Assembly (NCBI GenBank): GCA_965200945.1
Contig: OZ241749.1
Span: 1,860,001 to 1,924,000 of the forward strand
Reading direction: 5' to 3'
Origin: JADCRZ01 sp965200945
GTDB taxonomy: Bacteria; Bacteroidota; Bacteroidia; Chitinophagales; Chitinophagaceae
DNA: 64,000 nucleotides
Shown: piece by piece, positions 54,379 through 62,912 of the stretch
Position numbering within the stretch: the stretch's first letter is position 1
Layout: the number at the start of each line of letters is the position of its first letter
Position numbers and translations under genes: made by a program
Notes under the pieces: model-generated
Seen by the model: the letters and a program-made list of their open reading frames with translations, nothing else
Told to the model about the DNA's origin: nothing
The model's database searches: none

Positions 54379-55023
54379 TCAGAACACGAATTCGAACAGG
54401 CAGGCGGTGAGGTTGAAGAAAAGATGGATCAGTACGCCGTACCAGATCGTTCCTTCGCGGTATCGTACGTTGCCCAGCCAGATGGCAAAAGGCACAAGCC
54501 AGAAAACGGCTACGAAGTTCATGTGGATGAGGGCGAATAGTATGGCCGATATCATGATGGCCCGCCGCGCATCGGTTAGTTGCAGCAGGCTTTCCAGGAT
54601 CAGGCCGCGATAGGCGATCTCTTCGAAAACCGCCGGCAATACGATCACCAGCACGATCATACCCAGGATGGGATGATCGAGGTGACGGAAGCTGTGGTAG
54701 ATAGACACGTCGTTGTGAAAGACGGCATGATTCACCCAGCGGACAACGAAATTCACAACTATGGCGATCAGCACGGAGGCCCCGCTGTACACCGCGGCTT
54801 TCAGGAAGGAAAAGGAACTGAAACCAAACAGCGTGCGCAGTTCTTTCCATAGGTTCGCGACGAACAGCAAAGCGAACAATCCCAGCGACATCTCGGTAAA
54901 CAACCGCCACCGGAATCCTCCGAAAAAGGTGGAATAGTTAACGACCACACAGGTCAGCAGTTCGATACCGTAAAAAAGCCCCAGCGTCCGGATCCATTTA
55001 TTGAGCGTTGCCACCTCATCCAT
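54379..55023 (-). CDS. CPBP-family intramembrane metalloprotease (CAAX protease-like)
   Basis: A 214-residue protein with about six helices. The glutamate pair motif is in FEEIAYRGLILESLL and the histidine motifs are in FALIHMNF and the FFNLT end. These form the active site of the Abi/CAAX protease family. The substrate is unknown; family members act in protein maturation or self-immunity. Monocistronic, convergent with metH. Confidence 0.9.
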   Translation of the reverse strand: MDEVATLNKWIRTLGLFYGIELLTCVVVNYSTFFGGFRWRLFTEMSLGLFALLFVANLWKELRTLFGFSSFSFLKAAVYSGASVLIAIVVNFVVRWVNHAVFHNDVSIYHSFRHLDHPILGMIVLVIVLPAVFEEIAYRGLILESLLQLTDARRAIMISAILFALIHMNFVAVFWLVPFAIWLGNVRYREGTIWYGVLIHLFFNLTACLFEFVF

Positions 55024-55246
55024 TCAAAGTATTTTACAAATTCCAATTTATCTCTTTTCTCCAAACAGGCAGCAATATTCACCCGCTTTCTCTGAATCTC
55101 CCCGGCATCCGTGCTCCGGACAAATGTTTTGCTGTAAACAGGTTATGAGTATCTTCGAACCCGTATAATCAAAAGCAGGCTCCGGGCGTTACTGAATAAA
55201 ATGAGCGGAACCTGCCGCAAAATTATAAAGCAAGCCCCTGAAACGT

Positions 55247-56998
55247 ATGAAACATCCCAGGAACTCCGCACTGGCTGTCATTGTTTTTCTTTCGCTACTC
55301 CTGATGACTGCTCTGTACTGGTTCGGCTATAAATCTCCCACCGTTGGTATCGACGACGCCAACATCTACATGGTCTATATGAAGAACCTGGCCAATGGCT
55401 ACGGGTTTGTATGGAATACCGGCGGCGAGCGCGTGGAAGGTTTTACATCCCTGCTGTGGACCCTCATTGGTGCCGCACTGTACAAGGTCTCCGCCGCCCA
55501 TGTCACCACGCTGCTTCTGATCCTTTGTTTTGCGCTCAGCTATATTACACTTTACCGGATCCTGGTGTTCGCCCGCAGGCTCAACCATACAGAAGACAGG
55601 GTGGTCACCGCTTCCGACGTGATCATTCTTTCCCTGCTGCTGCTGCCCCGCGGGTTCGTGGAATGGAATGTGCTCAGCCTGATGGAGACCACCATCTGGA
55701 TGTTCTTCATCACCTCCCTCGGTTTGCAATTAGGCAATTACTACCTGCTTGGGAAGAAGATCAGTATTCCCTTGTTCAGCGCGCTGCTCATCCTGATGAA
55801 CCTGACCCGCCCGGAAAGCATCGCCCTTAACCTGTTCTTTATTATATTGCTTTTCGGCATTTTCTATTTTGAGCGTGGACTGAAATACAGCCTGGCAAAG
55901 ATCATCGTTCCCCTGGTTGCTTATGGCGTGTCGCTGGGCGGACTGCTGGGGTGGCGGCTCTCCTACTTCGGCTATCCGTTCCCGAATACCTACTATGCAA
56001 AAGTATCCGCCAATAAAAAAGACAACATCATCGCCGGCTGCAGGTACGTGATCAAGTTCTTCTATTTTTATCCGCACGCTGCTTTCATTACTGCTATTCT
56101 GCTGTTCTTTGCCATCGCCATCCTGCTTAAAAAACGGGATAAGACCGTATCTGTGATGAGTGCGCCGGAAAAGATCCAGCTGGTGTTTACGGGCATTGTT
56201 TTTTGCGGACTGGTGCTGCCGGTACTAACGGGCGGAGACAATTTTATGTTCAGCCGTTTTTACCAGCCGCTGTTGCCCATCCTGTACCTGTGCGCGGTGA
56301 ACTTTTTCCTGTGGAAGCAATACGCCGGTATAACAGCTCATGTGCGGAAGACCGCGCTGGTGGCCCTCGCCGCCTCCTTTATTTTTGCGACCGCCTTTTT
56401 TTCGAAGCTTACCGTCTCCGATTTTTTTATGAATGATTCAGGACTGATGTTCCCCGAATTCATTGCAGCCACCAACGGCAGAAAGACGGCGATGCAGCTC
56501 AACGAAACTTTTGCGGACTGCGGGAAGCCGCCCTCGATCGGCGCCATCGCCACCGGCGGGGTAGGATATTCATACGGTGGCAAAACAATCGACCTGCTTG
56601 GACTGAACAATACGCTCATGGCGCATGCCAGTTCGGTGAAAACCGGCTACCGCAACCACGCATCGTTCGATAAAAAAGCTTTCTGGCAGCTCCGGCCCGA
56701 CCTTCTTGGAACCGCTTTCGGCGGGGAGATCATCCGGGATACGGCTTCCTTCATACTCTATGAGAACCTGCCACAGTTCCGCCCGGGAAATTTCATCTAC
56801 CAGTGCATGAAACAGATACACGACGATGATGACTTCAGGGCCCAGTATATTCCGGCGCTGCTCAAACACAGGGGCCAGGATTATTTCGTGTTCGGCTACT
56901 ACGCCAGGCCCTTCCTCGACTCGCTGAACCCGGCCCTCTATCAGGTCCGTGTGCTGGAAAGGAAGTTCAACCCGCATGCATCCACTACCAAACGCTAA
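55247..56998 (+). CDS. Polytopic membrane protein resembling GT-C glycosyltransferases
   Basis: A 583-residue protein with about eleven helices and a soluble C-terminal part. Early text VGIDDANIYMVYMKNLANGYGFVWNTGGERVEGFTSLLWT (blocks: GIDDANIYMVYMKNLANG, GERVEGFTSLLW) matches the first loop of GT-C enzymes that use lipid-linked sugars, where the acidic pair DD is catalytic. LTRPESIAL is a further family-like phrase. It probably modifies a lipid or surface sugar in the envelope, but the substrate is unknown. The exonuclease gene starts 8 bases after its stop. Confidence 0.72.
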   Translation: MKHPRNSALAVIVFLSLLLMTALYWFGYKSPTVGIDDANIYMVYMKNLANGYGFVWNTGGERVEGFTSLLWTLIGAALYKVSAAHVTTLLLILCFALSYITLYRILVFARRLNHTEDRVVTASDVIILSLLLLPRGFVEWNVLSLMETTIWMFFITSLGLQLGNYYLLGKKISIPLFSALLILMNLTRPESIALNLFFIILLFGIFYFERGLKYSLAKIIVPLVAYGVSLGGLLGWRLSYFGYPFPNTYYAKVSANKKDNIIAGCRYVIKFFYFYPHAAFITAILLFFAIAILLKKRDKTVSVMSAPEKIQLVFTGIVFCGLVLPVLTGGDNFMFSRFYQPLLPILYLCAVNFFLWKQYAGITAHVRKTALVALAASFIFATAFFSKLTVSDFFMNDSGLMFPEFIAATNGRKTAMQLNETFADCGKPPSIGAIATGGVGYSYGGKTIDLLGLNNTLMAHASSVKTGYRNHASFDKKAFWQLRPDLLGTAFGGEIIRDTASFILYENLPQFRPGNFIYQCMKQIHDDDDFRAQYIPALLKHRGQDYFVFGYYARPFLDSLNPALYQVRVLERKFNPHASTTKR

Positions 56999-57006
56999 CT
57001 ATCTAT

Positions 57007-57774
57007 ATGCGCATCATTTCTTACAATGTCAATGGCATTCGCTCGGCTATTAAAAAAGGATTTAACGAATGGCTCCGCACCGATCCGGCCGATATCATTT
57101 GTATACAGGAAACCAAGGCCCTGCGCGACAACGTGAAGCACGAGGAGCTTACAAAAATGGGTTTTCATGATTACTGGTATTCCGCCGAGAAGAAGGGCTA
57201 CAGCGGCGTGGTGGTGTTTACAAAGATCAAACCGGATTTTGTTCAGCTGGGCAATGGCTACATGCAAAGCGACGCCGAGGGCAGGGTCATACGCCTCGAC
57301 TTTGGCGATCTTACCCTGGTCAACGCCTATTTTCCGTCGGGCACCAGCGGTGAAGAGAGACAGAGCTACAAATACACCTGGCTGAAAGAAATGAATGAAT
57401 ACCTGAGCCTCCTGCGGAAGGAGAGACCCAGGGTAGTTTTGTGCGGCGATTACAACATCGCACACAGGGAGATCGACATCCATGATCCGAAAGGCAACAA
57501 GAAATCATCGGGGTTCCTGCTGGAAGAACGCGCCTGGCTCGATGATTTTTTTGCCGGCGGGTTTGTAGATTCCTTCCGGCATATCAATCCAGATCCACAT
57601 CATTACTCGTGGTGGAGCGCGCGCTTTCCGACCGTGCGCCAGCAAAACAAAGGATGGCGCATCGATTACATCAACACCACCGACAACCTGAAACCAGCCA
57701 TCCGCCATGCGGCCATCCTGCCCGATGTGCTGCACAGCGACCATTGCCCGGTGTTTCTGGAGCTTGACCTGTAG
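57007..57774 (+). CDS. xth: Exodeoxyribonuclease III / AP endonuclease
   Basis: A 255-residue member of the exonuclease-endonuclease-phosphatase family. Active site motifs appear in order: SYNVNGIRSAIKKGF, CIQETKA, GVVVFTK, LCGDYNIAHREIDIHDP, the loop SWWSAR and the C-terminal SDHCPVFLEL. It cuts at abasic sites and trims 3' ends in base-excision repair. Normal length. It probably shares a transcript with the GT-C-like gene 8 bases upstream. Confidence 0.95.
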   Translation: MRIISYNVNGIRSAIKKGFNEWLRTDPADIICIQETKALRDNVKHEELTKMGFHDYWYSAEKKGYSGVVVFTKIKPDFVQLGNGYMQSDAEGRVIRLDFGDLTLVNAYFPSGTSGEERQSYKYTWLKEMNEYLSLLRKERPRVVLCGDYNIAHREIDIHDPKGNKKSSGFLLEERAWLDDFFAGGFVDSFRHINPDPHHYSWWSARFPTVRQQNKGWRIDYINTTDNLKPAIRHAAILPDVLHSDHCPVFLELDL

Positions 57775-57883
57775 CATGCCGGCTGCTGTGAAAGGGTGAA
57801 AGCACGGTATGTGGCAGGGAACAATTTAGGCACTTTTACAGGGGCTTTTATATCTTTAAGCAACCGCTTAAACCAAACCCGAC

Positions 57884-60346
57884 ATGGAGTACCTTGCCAT
57901 ATTGTTCTTTGTTGTTGTTCTCCTGTTCCTCATTTCGATCAAAAATACGGTCGAGCGCCGGTTCAATGCAGTAGATGCCGAGCTCCGGCGTCTGCGCGAG
58001 AACATGAACGCTGCTGACATTCCGGCGGCGGCGCCAGCAGCCTCCTCCAGACCGGAAAAAACTGTTCCGCCACCGGCGCCCACACTTGTTACACCTACCC
58101 CGGCGCCACCGCCTGTAGAAGCCCCTCCTGCGTATTCCCTGGAAGGGGAGCTTCAACGATTGCTGCAGGAACCGGAATCCCGGGAAGAAAAACCCGAACC
58201 GACGCCCGCGGTCGTCACGCCCTTTCTTCGTCCGAGGGAAGAACCGGTCGCTTCCTTTGTGCCGCCCGGAACGCCGCCCACTTCCGGCCGTCCGCTGAAA
58301 GCACCGAAGCCATCTTTCATGGAGCGCAACCCGGACCTGGAAAAATTCATCGGAGAAAACCTGATCAGCAAGATCGGGATCGCCATCCTCGTTCTGGCCA
58401 TCGGCTTTTTTGTAAAGTATGCCATCGACAACGACTGGATCGGGCCAGTGGGTCGTGTAGGCATCGGCGTGCTTTGCGGAGGCATTCTGGTAGCGCTGGC
58501 GCACCGCATGCGCAACAGTTACCAGGCCTTTAGTTCTGTGCTTGTGGGAGGGGGTCTGGCCATCTTTTATTTCACCATCACGCTCGCCTACCAGCAGTTT
58601 CATCTGTTCAGCCAGACCGTCGCTTTCATCATAATGGTGGTGATCACCGCTTTTGCCGTTGTGCTCTCGCATCTGTACAACCGGCAGGAACTGGCGGTGA
58701 TCGCTCTTATAGGCGGTTTTGCAACGCCTTTCATGGTGAGCAACGGCAGCGGTAACTACAAGGTCCTGTTTTCTTACCTGCTGGTGCTGAATACAGGGCT
58801 ACTCGTCATTGCGCTCAACAAAGCATGGCGCATCCTCAACCTGCTCGCGTTTATCTTTACGGTCATCCTCTACGGCGGATGGCTGTTTAACCTGCCGTAC
58901 AACACACGGGCGGCGGTGTACCAGGGCGGTTTCTTATTTGCCACCCTGTTTTACCTGCTTTTCCTGGCCATCAACATCGCCCACAACATCAGGCAGAAAA
59001 CCAGGTTCATTGCGTCCGATTTCGGCATCCTGCTTTCCAATACCGCCCTGTATTTCGGGGCCGGTCTGTATTGCATCTCTTCAATGGAGGCTTCCAATTA
59101 TCAGGGGCTGTTCAGTGCGGCCATGGGCGTGTTCAACCTGGCCCTGTCTTATATCCTGTTGCGGCAGCAGAAGATCGATAAAAACATCCTGTACCTGCTG
59201 ATCGGCATCACGCTCACCTTTATTTCCCTTACCGCACCCATCCAGCTGCATGGAAATCATATTACCCTGTTCTGGGCCTGTGAAACGGTGCTGCTGTACT
59301 GGCTCTTTCTGAAATCAAAGATCTCCATCATACGCATCTCTTCGATGATCGTTTGGGCAGCGATGGTGATCAGCCTGCTGATGGACTGGGTTAACCTGTA
59401 TGCCTTCACTTTTGACAGCCAGCATGCACAGGTGATCCTGAATAAGGGATTTATGACAACGGTCTTTTCTTCGGTGGCTTCATACCTGTTGTTCGTGCTG
59501 CGGAAAAAAGAACTGCGCGAACTGGCAGCGCCGGCCCGCTGGCCCCATCCGAATGTTTTCCGCATCGCAGCGCTTCTTATCTTTTACCTGGGTGGTGCGC
59601 TTGAGATCGCTTACCAGTTCGATCATTATTATACACTGGCAGATATCACCACATTGTATCTTCTTCTTTACTCGCTGTTCTTTATCCTGGCATTCGCGAC
59701 CATTACGAAGAGGATTGCTGCGCTCCGGGTGCCGTGGCAGGTTTACTACGGATTCCTCGCCCTGGCCATCGTGATCCATCTTACCTCACTCGTGCATGTG
59801 TTCAGCATACAGCGGACGATGCTCACAGAACCTGTTTACCAGGCCCATTTCATTTCACACTGGCTGGCTGCGTTGCTTACGCTGGCCACGTTTGCGATGA
59901 TTGTTCAATCGCTTCGTATCACCACGGTTCCTCTACTGAATGAGAACCATTCCGTATTGAGCTGGGTGCTGTGCAGCGCCTTTGTGATCTTTATCACTGC
60001 GGAAGGGCACCTGCTGGCCGATCAGCTCTTCTACTCAAAAGGCAATGACCTTGTATATATTCAGAGTGTGTACGTGAAGGCAGTGATGCCGATCATCTGG
60101 GGTATCTGTTCGTTTGCTTTTATGTGGGCTGGTATGCATTACAAGTTCAGGCCGCTGCGCATTATTTCGCTGACACTTTTTACGCTTACCCTCCTGAAGC
60201 TGTTCGCTTATGATATCCGCAATATCCCGGTGGCGGGTAAGATCGCAGCGTTCTTTATCTTAGGCGTGCTGCTGCTTATTGTGTCGTTCATGTACCAGCG
60301 CCTCAAAACCATTATCATCGAAGATGAAAAGAAAACTTCAGCTTAG
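57884..60346 (+). CDS. DUF2339 multi-helix membrane protein
   Basis: An 820-residue protein. After an N-terminal helix there is a coiled-coil-like piece (RRFNAVDAELRRLREN) and a Pro/Ala-rich linker (about 47-140). About two dozen helices follow, beginning with NPDLEKFIGENLISKIGIAILVLAIGFFVKYAID (blocks: FIGENLISKIGIAILVL, GFFVKYAID), the DUF2339 signature. Function is unknown; the family is often encoded beside DUF3999, as here, where the next gene overlaps by 23 bases. Likely an envelope assembly or transport protein. Confidence 0.88.
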   Translation: MEYLAILFFVVVLLFLISIKNTVERRFNAVDAELRRLRENMNAADIPAAAPAASSRPEKTVPPPAPTLVTPTPAPPPVEAPPAYSLEGELQRLLQEPESREEKPEPTPAVVTPFLRPREEPVASFVPPGTPPTSGRPLKAPKPSFMERNPDLEKFIGENLISKIGIAILVLAIGFFVKYAIDNDWIGPVGRVGIGVLCGGILVALAHRMRNSYQAFSSVLVGGGLAIFYFTITLAYQQFHLFSQTVAFIIMVVITAFAVVLSHLYNRQELAVIALIGGFATPFMVSNGSGNYKVLFSYLLVLNTGLLVIALNKAWRILNLLAFIFTVILYGGWLFNLPYNTRAAVYQGGFLFATLFYLLFLAINIAHNIRQKTRFIASDFGILLSNTALYFGAGLYCISSMEASNYQGLFSAAMGVFNLALSYILLRQQKIDKNILYLLIGITLTFISLTAPIQLHGNHITLFWACETVLLYWLFLKSKISIIRISSMIVWAAMVISLLMDWVNLYAFTFDSQHAQVILNKGFMTTVFSSVASYLLFVLRKKELRELAAPARWPHPNVFRIAALLIFYLGGALEIAYQFDHYYTLADITTLYLLLYSLFFILAFATITKRIAALRVPWQVYYGFLALAIVIHLTSLVHVFSIQRTMLTEPVYQAHFISHWLAALLTLATFAMIVQSLRITTVPLLNENHSVLSWVLCSAFVIFITAEGHLLADQLFYSKGNDLVYIQSVYVKAVMPIIWGICSFAFMWAGMHYKFRPLRIISLTLFTLTLLKLFAYDIRNIPVAGKIAAFFILGVLLLIVSFMYQRLKTIIIEDEKKTSA

Positions 60347-61550
60347 CATACCAACGCTGCCTTTGCTGCTGCTGATTGCAACCAGCTGCCAAGGGCAAGT
60401 GCGATTCGGCTACAGAACACCGGTAGTGCCCGTGAGCGAAACAAAATTTTACGCGATCCGGCTTTCAGCGGAGGTTCTGGCTTCCTGCCAAACGGGTGAG
60501 CTTACCGACCTCCGGCTGACCGACAGTGCCGGCGCCATCGTACCGTACCTGCTGAAGGTAAGTTCGCCGGTGAGCACCGCAGGCAAGCTGGTTTCCTACC
60601 CGATCATCAGCAATATCCGCAAAGACAGCAGTTCAGAGATCGTGATCCGGAATGAAACAGGCGGCGCCCTCCACACCCTGTCGCTTGTCATCAAAAACGC
60701 CAGCGCCTACCGCACCGGTGTGCTCAGCGGAAGCGACGACACGACCCACTGGTTTGTGATCGATGAACAGGTAAGGATCGATCCGGTCAGCAGTGCTTTG
60801 CGCGATCAGTTCATCCAAACGCTCAACTTCCCGCTGAGCAATTACCGGTTCATCAAACTGACCCTGTTCGACCGCGGGCTTCTTCCGCTCAACATTCTGC
60901 AGGCAGGCGCCTCGAAAGGGGGTGTGCTTGCCAGCCGCTTCCAGCCGTTGCCCCCTCCTGCCCTTTTCCAGAAAGACAGCAGCGATCACAGCAGTTACAT
61001 CAGGATCCGTTTCGCGGGCGCCTACAAGATCGACAAGCTGATGGTCCGGGTTTCGCGGCCAACCTTGTACCGCAGACATTTTACCATAGACGTGCAGAAA
61101 CCGGTTTATCAGACGTACGCGGCAGAAGGAGAACTGAGTCCGGGCATGGATTCCATCCTGTTGAATGTGAAAGCGCAGGAACTGACGATGCGGGTAGACA
61201 ACGGAGACAATCCACCCCTGAAGATCGACAGTGTGCCTGCATACCAGGCGGAAAGACAGATGGTAGCACAACTGGAAAAAGGCAGGCAGTATTTTATTCT
61301 TACAGGCAATGAACAGGCCGGCGCTGTCTCCTATGACCTTCAGTATTTCAGGGACAGTCTTTTTGCGGATCCTGCGCAGACCGGTGTTGGCCCGGTTCAA
61401 AGGAATAACGCGGTTGTCTCTGCTCCGGCTTCTGCACCCGCTTACAGCAAATTCCTGATGTGGGTTGTTATCATCATCGTGTTGTTAGTACTTTCGTGGC
61501 TTACGGTTCGCATGTTGAAAGAGGTGGGCCGGAAAGACTCCGTGGAGTAA
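60324..61550 (+). CDS. DUF3999 family exported protein
   Basis: About 408 residues from MKRKLQLSIPTLPLLLLIATSC, a lipoprotein-like signal peptide that decides this start over the longer frame at 60279. The body is beta-rich and a single helix near the C-terminus (KFLMWVVIIIVLLVLSWLTVRML) anchors it, with a short basic tail. It overlaps the DUF2339 gene, and the pair occurs together in many bacteria, so they likely form a complex across the membrane. The biochemical role is not known. Confidence 0.82.
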   Translation: MKRKLQLSIPTLPLLLLIATSCQGQVRFGYRTPVVPVSETKFYAIRLSAEVLASCQTGELTDLRLTDSAGAIVPYLLKVSSPVSTAGKLVSYPIISNIRKDSSSEIVIRNETGGALHTLSLVIKNASAYRTGVLSGSDDTTHWFVIDEQVRIDPVSSALRDQFIQTLNFPLSNYRFIKLTLFDRGLLPLNILQAGASKGGVLASRFQPLPPPALFQKDSSDHSSYIRIRFAGAYKIDKLMVRVSRPTLYRRHFTIDVQKPVYQTYAAEGELSPGMDSILLNVKAQELTMRVDNGDNPPLKIDSVPAYQAERQMVAQLEKGRQYFILTGNEQAGAVSYDLQYFRDSLFADPAQTGVGPVQRNNAVVSAPASAPAYSKFLMWVVIIIVLLVLSWLTVRMLKEVGRKDSVE

Positions 61551-61571
61551 CAGTAACTAACGCACATTACA

Positions 61572-61877
61572 ATGATCATTTACAATATTACCTGCAAAGT
61601 AGATTGGGACGTGCATACGCAGTGGTATGAATGGGTAAGGGAGCAGTATATCCCGCAGATGGTAGAGAGCGGACTGTTCCGGCAGGGGCAACTTGTTAAA
61701 CTGCTCGATCTCGATGAATCGGAGGGGCCGACGTATGCCATTCAGTTTTCCGGCGTCTCCCTGGGCGACTACCGGCTTTATATGAGCGATCCTGCGCTGG
61801 CGGGGTTGCGCAATGCACAGAACAGGTGGGCGGATGCAGTGGTCAGCTTCGGATCTGTGATGCAGGTGATGGAGTAA
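61572..61877 (+). CDS. DUF4286 family protein
   Basis: A 101-residue soluble protein (IIYNITCKVDWDVHTQWYEWVREQYIPQMVESG, seen as blocks IIYNITCKVDWD and WYEWVREQYIPQM), a ferredoxin-like fold family found mainly in Bacteroidota. No function is assigned. It follows DUF3999 by 21 bases and may belong to the same transcript. Confidence 0.85.
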   Translation: MIIYNITCKVDWDVHTQWYEWVREQYIPQMVESGLFRQGQLVKLLDLDESEGPTYAIQFSGVSLGDYRLYMSDPALAGLRNAQNRWADAVVSFGSVMQVME

Positions 61878-62022
61878 AACCGAGACAGGCGCAAGCCCTG
61901 AAATACAAGCCTGTCGTGCATTGCAGGACAAATCATTCACATTAATGTTTTTTATATACCTACAGAACCCTTTACTGGTGCGGGTTTTAACATTACATTG
62001 TTCGATCCGGATATTAAAAAAT

Positions 62023-62052
62023 TTTGTCGGATTCAAAAAGCGTCTATATTTG
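62023..62052 (+). promoter_or_regulatory. Promoter of the HU gene
   Basis: TTTG (62023-62026), 18 bases, then TATATTTG (62045-62052): a full match to the -33/-7 consensus of the primary sigma factor of Bacteroidota. ATG 62078 lies 25 bases further. Confidence 0.88.
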
Positions 62053-62077
62053 CTCAGATTAAACAAAACTCCTCATT

Positions 62078-62347
62078 ATGAACAAAGCAGAATTAATCGC
62101 AAAGATTTCTGACGATGCAGGAATCACAAAGACCCAGGCAAATGCCTCTCTGGATTCCTTCATAGAAGCAGTTACAAAAACACTGAAATCAAACGGTAAA
62201 GTTACCCTTGTTGGCTTCGGCACATTTTCTGTTTCAAAGAGAACAGCACGCAACGGTCGCAACCCGCAAACCGGTGCTGTAATCAAGATCAAAGCGAAAA
62301 AAGTAGCTAAATTCAAAGCAGGAAAAGAACTGGCCGGAAAATTATAA
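62078..62347 (+). CDS. HU-family DNA-binding protein
   Basis: An 89-residue histone-like protein: N-terminal helical dimer part (KAELIAKISDDAGITKTQANASLDSF), then VTLVGFGTFSVSKRTARNGRNPQTG with the beta arm that enters the minor groove (blocks VTLVGFGTFSVSKR and ARNGRNPQTG). It bends and compacts DNA as a homodimer. Strong consensus promoter upstream; THX follows 20 bases downstream. Confidence 0.97.
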   Translation: MNKAELIAKISDDAGITKTQANASLDSFIEAVTKTLKSNGKVTLVGFGTFSVSKRTARNGRNPQTGAVIKIKAKKVAKFKAGKELAGKL

Positions 62348-62367
62348 ACTCTTTAAATATTTGTGTT

Positions 62368-62481
62368 ATGGGCAGAGGAGATAAAAAAACAAAGAAAGGA
62401 AAGATATTCAAAGGGTCATTTGGCAAGTCGAGACCAGCGAAAGTAGTCAAGAAAAAAACGACGGAAGTCAAAGAAGCTTAA
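62368..62481 (+). CDS. 30S ribosomal protein THX
   Basis: A 37-residue, very basic peptide starting MGRGDKKTKKGKIFKGSFG, then SRPAKVV and a Lys-rich tail. The MGxGDxKTxxGKI-x-GS(F/Y)G-x-SRP pattern is that of the small-subunit protein THX, which sits in a cavity at the top of the 30S head. It lies 20 bases after HU and before a terminator, so it is likely cotranscribed with HU. Confidence 0.85.
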   Translation: MGRGDKKTKKGKIFKGSFGKSRPAKVVKKKTTEVKEA

Positions 62482-62496
62482 CCGATACCTCTCGGT

Positions 62497-62546
62497 AAAA
62501 AGACCAGATCTGCCCGGAAGCATCCCGGCGGGTCTGGTCTTTTTTA
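62497..62546 (+). terminator. Terminator of the HU-THX unit
   Basis: AAAAAGACCAGA (62497-62508) pairs with TCTGGTCTTTTT (62533-62544). The inner segment can extend the stem with GCCCG/CGGG, and a T-run ends it. Placed 15 bases after the THX stop. Confidence 0.85.
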
Positions 62547-62912
62547 TGCTCTTGATCCCCGTCTTGCAACGGATACAGTCTGGCTGCAATAAATTCTTGT
62601 TTCCCCGAAGCCCGAACTGCCTTGGCAAGTTTTGGGACGGTATCACGCCTTTCAACGCTGCGCATGTCTTCTTCAGGAAACCCATCCCCCGCGGTCCTTC
62701 TCCGTAGAGATGCGATTACCTTGCGTCTCCGGACCGGAACGGATCGGTTCCGTACTACAGTTCTCTTTCCTATCCGGCTCTTTGCGCTATCAACCGCCTG
62801 GCTTCCCGGCACGGAACTCACTCCAGGCGGTCATGCCAAGTACCGCCACTGCGCCTGGATCTCAAAAGAACAACAGATGCCCGCAGCGTCTCTATTGTTT
62901 GATCCGCCCTTT
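62547..62912. other. Intergenic region between THX terminator and sppA 3' end
   Basis: 366 bases between convergent genes. Nothing supported is seen in it. Confidence 0.5.
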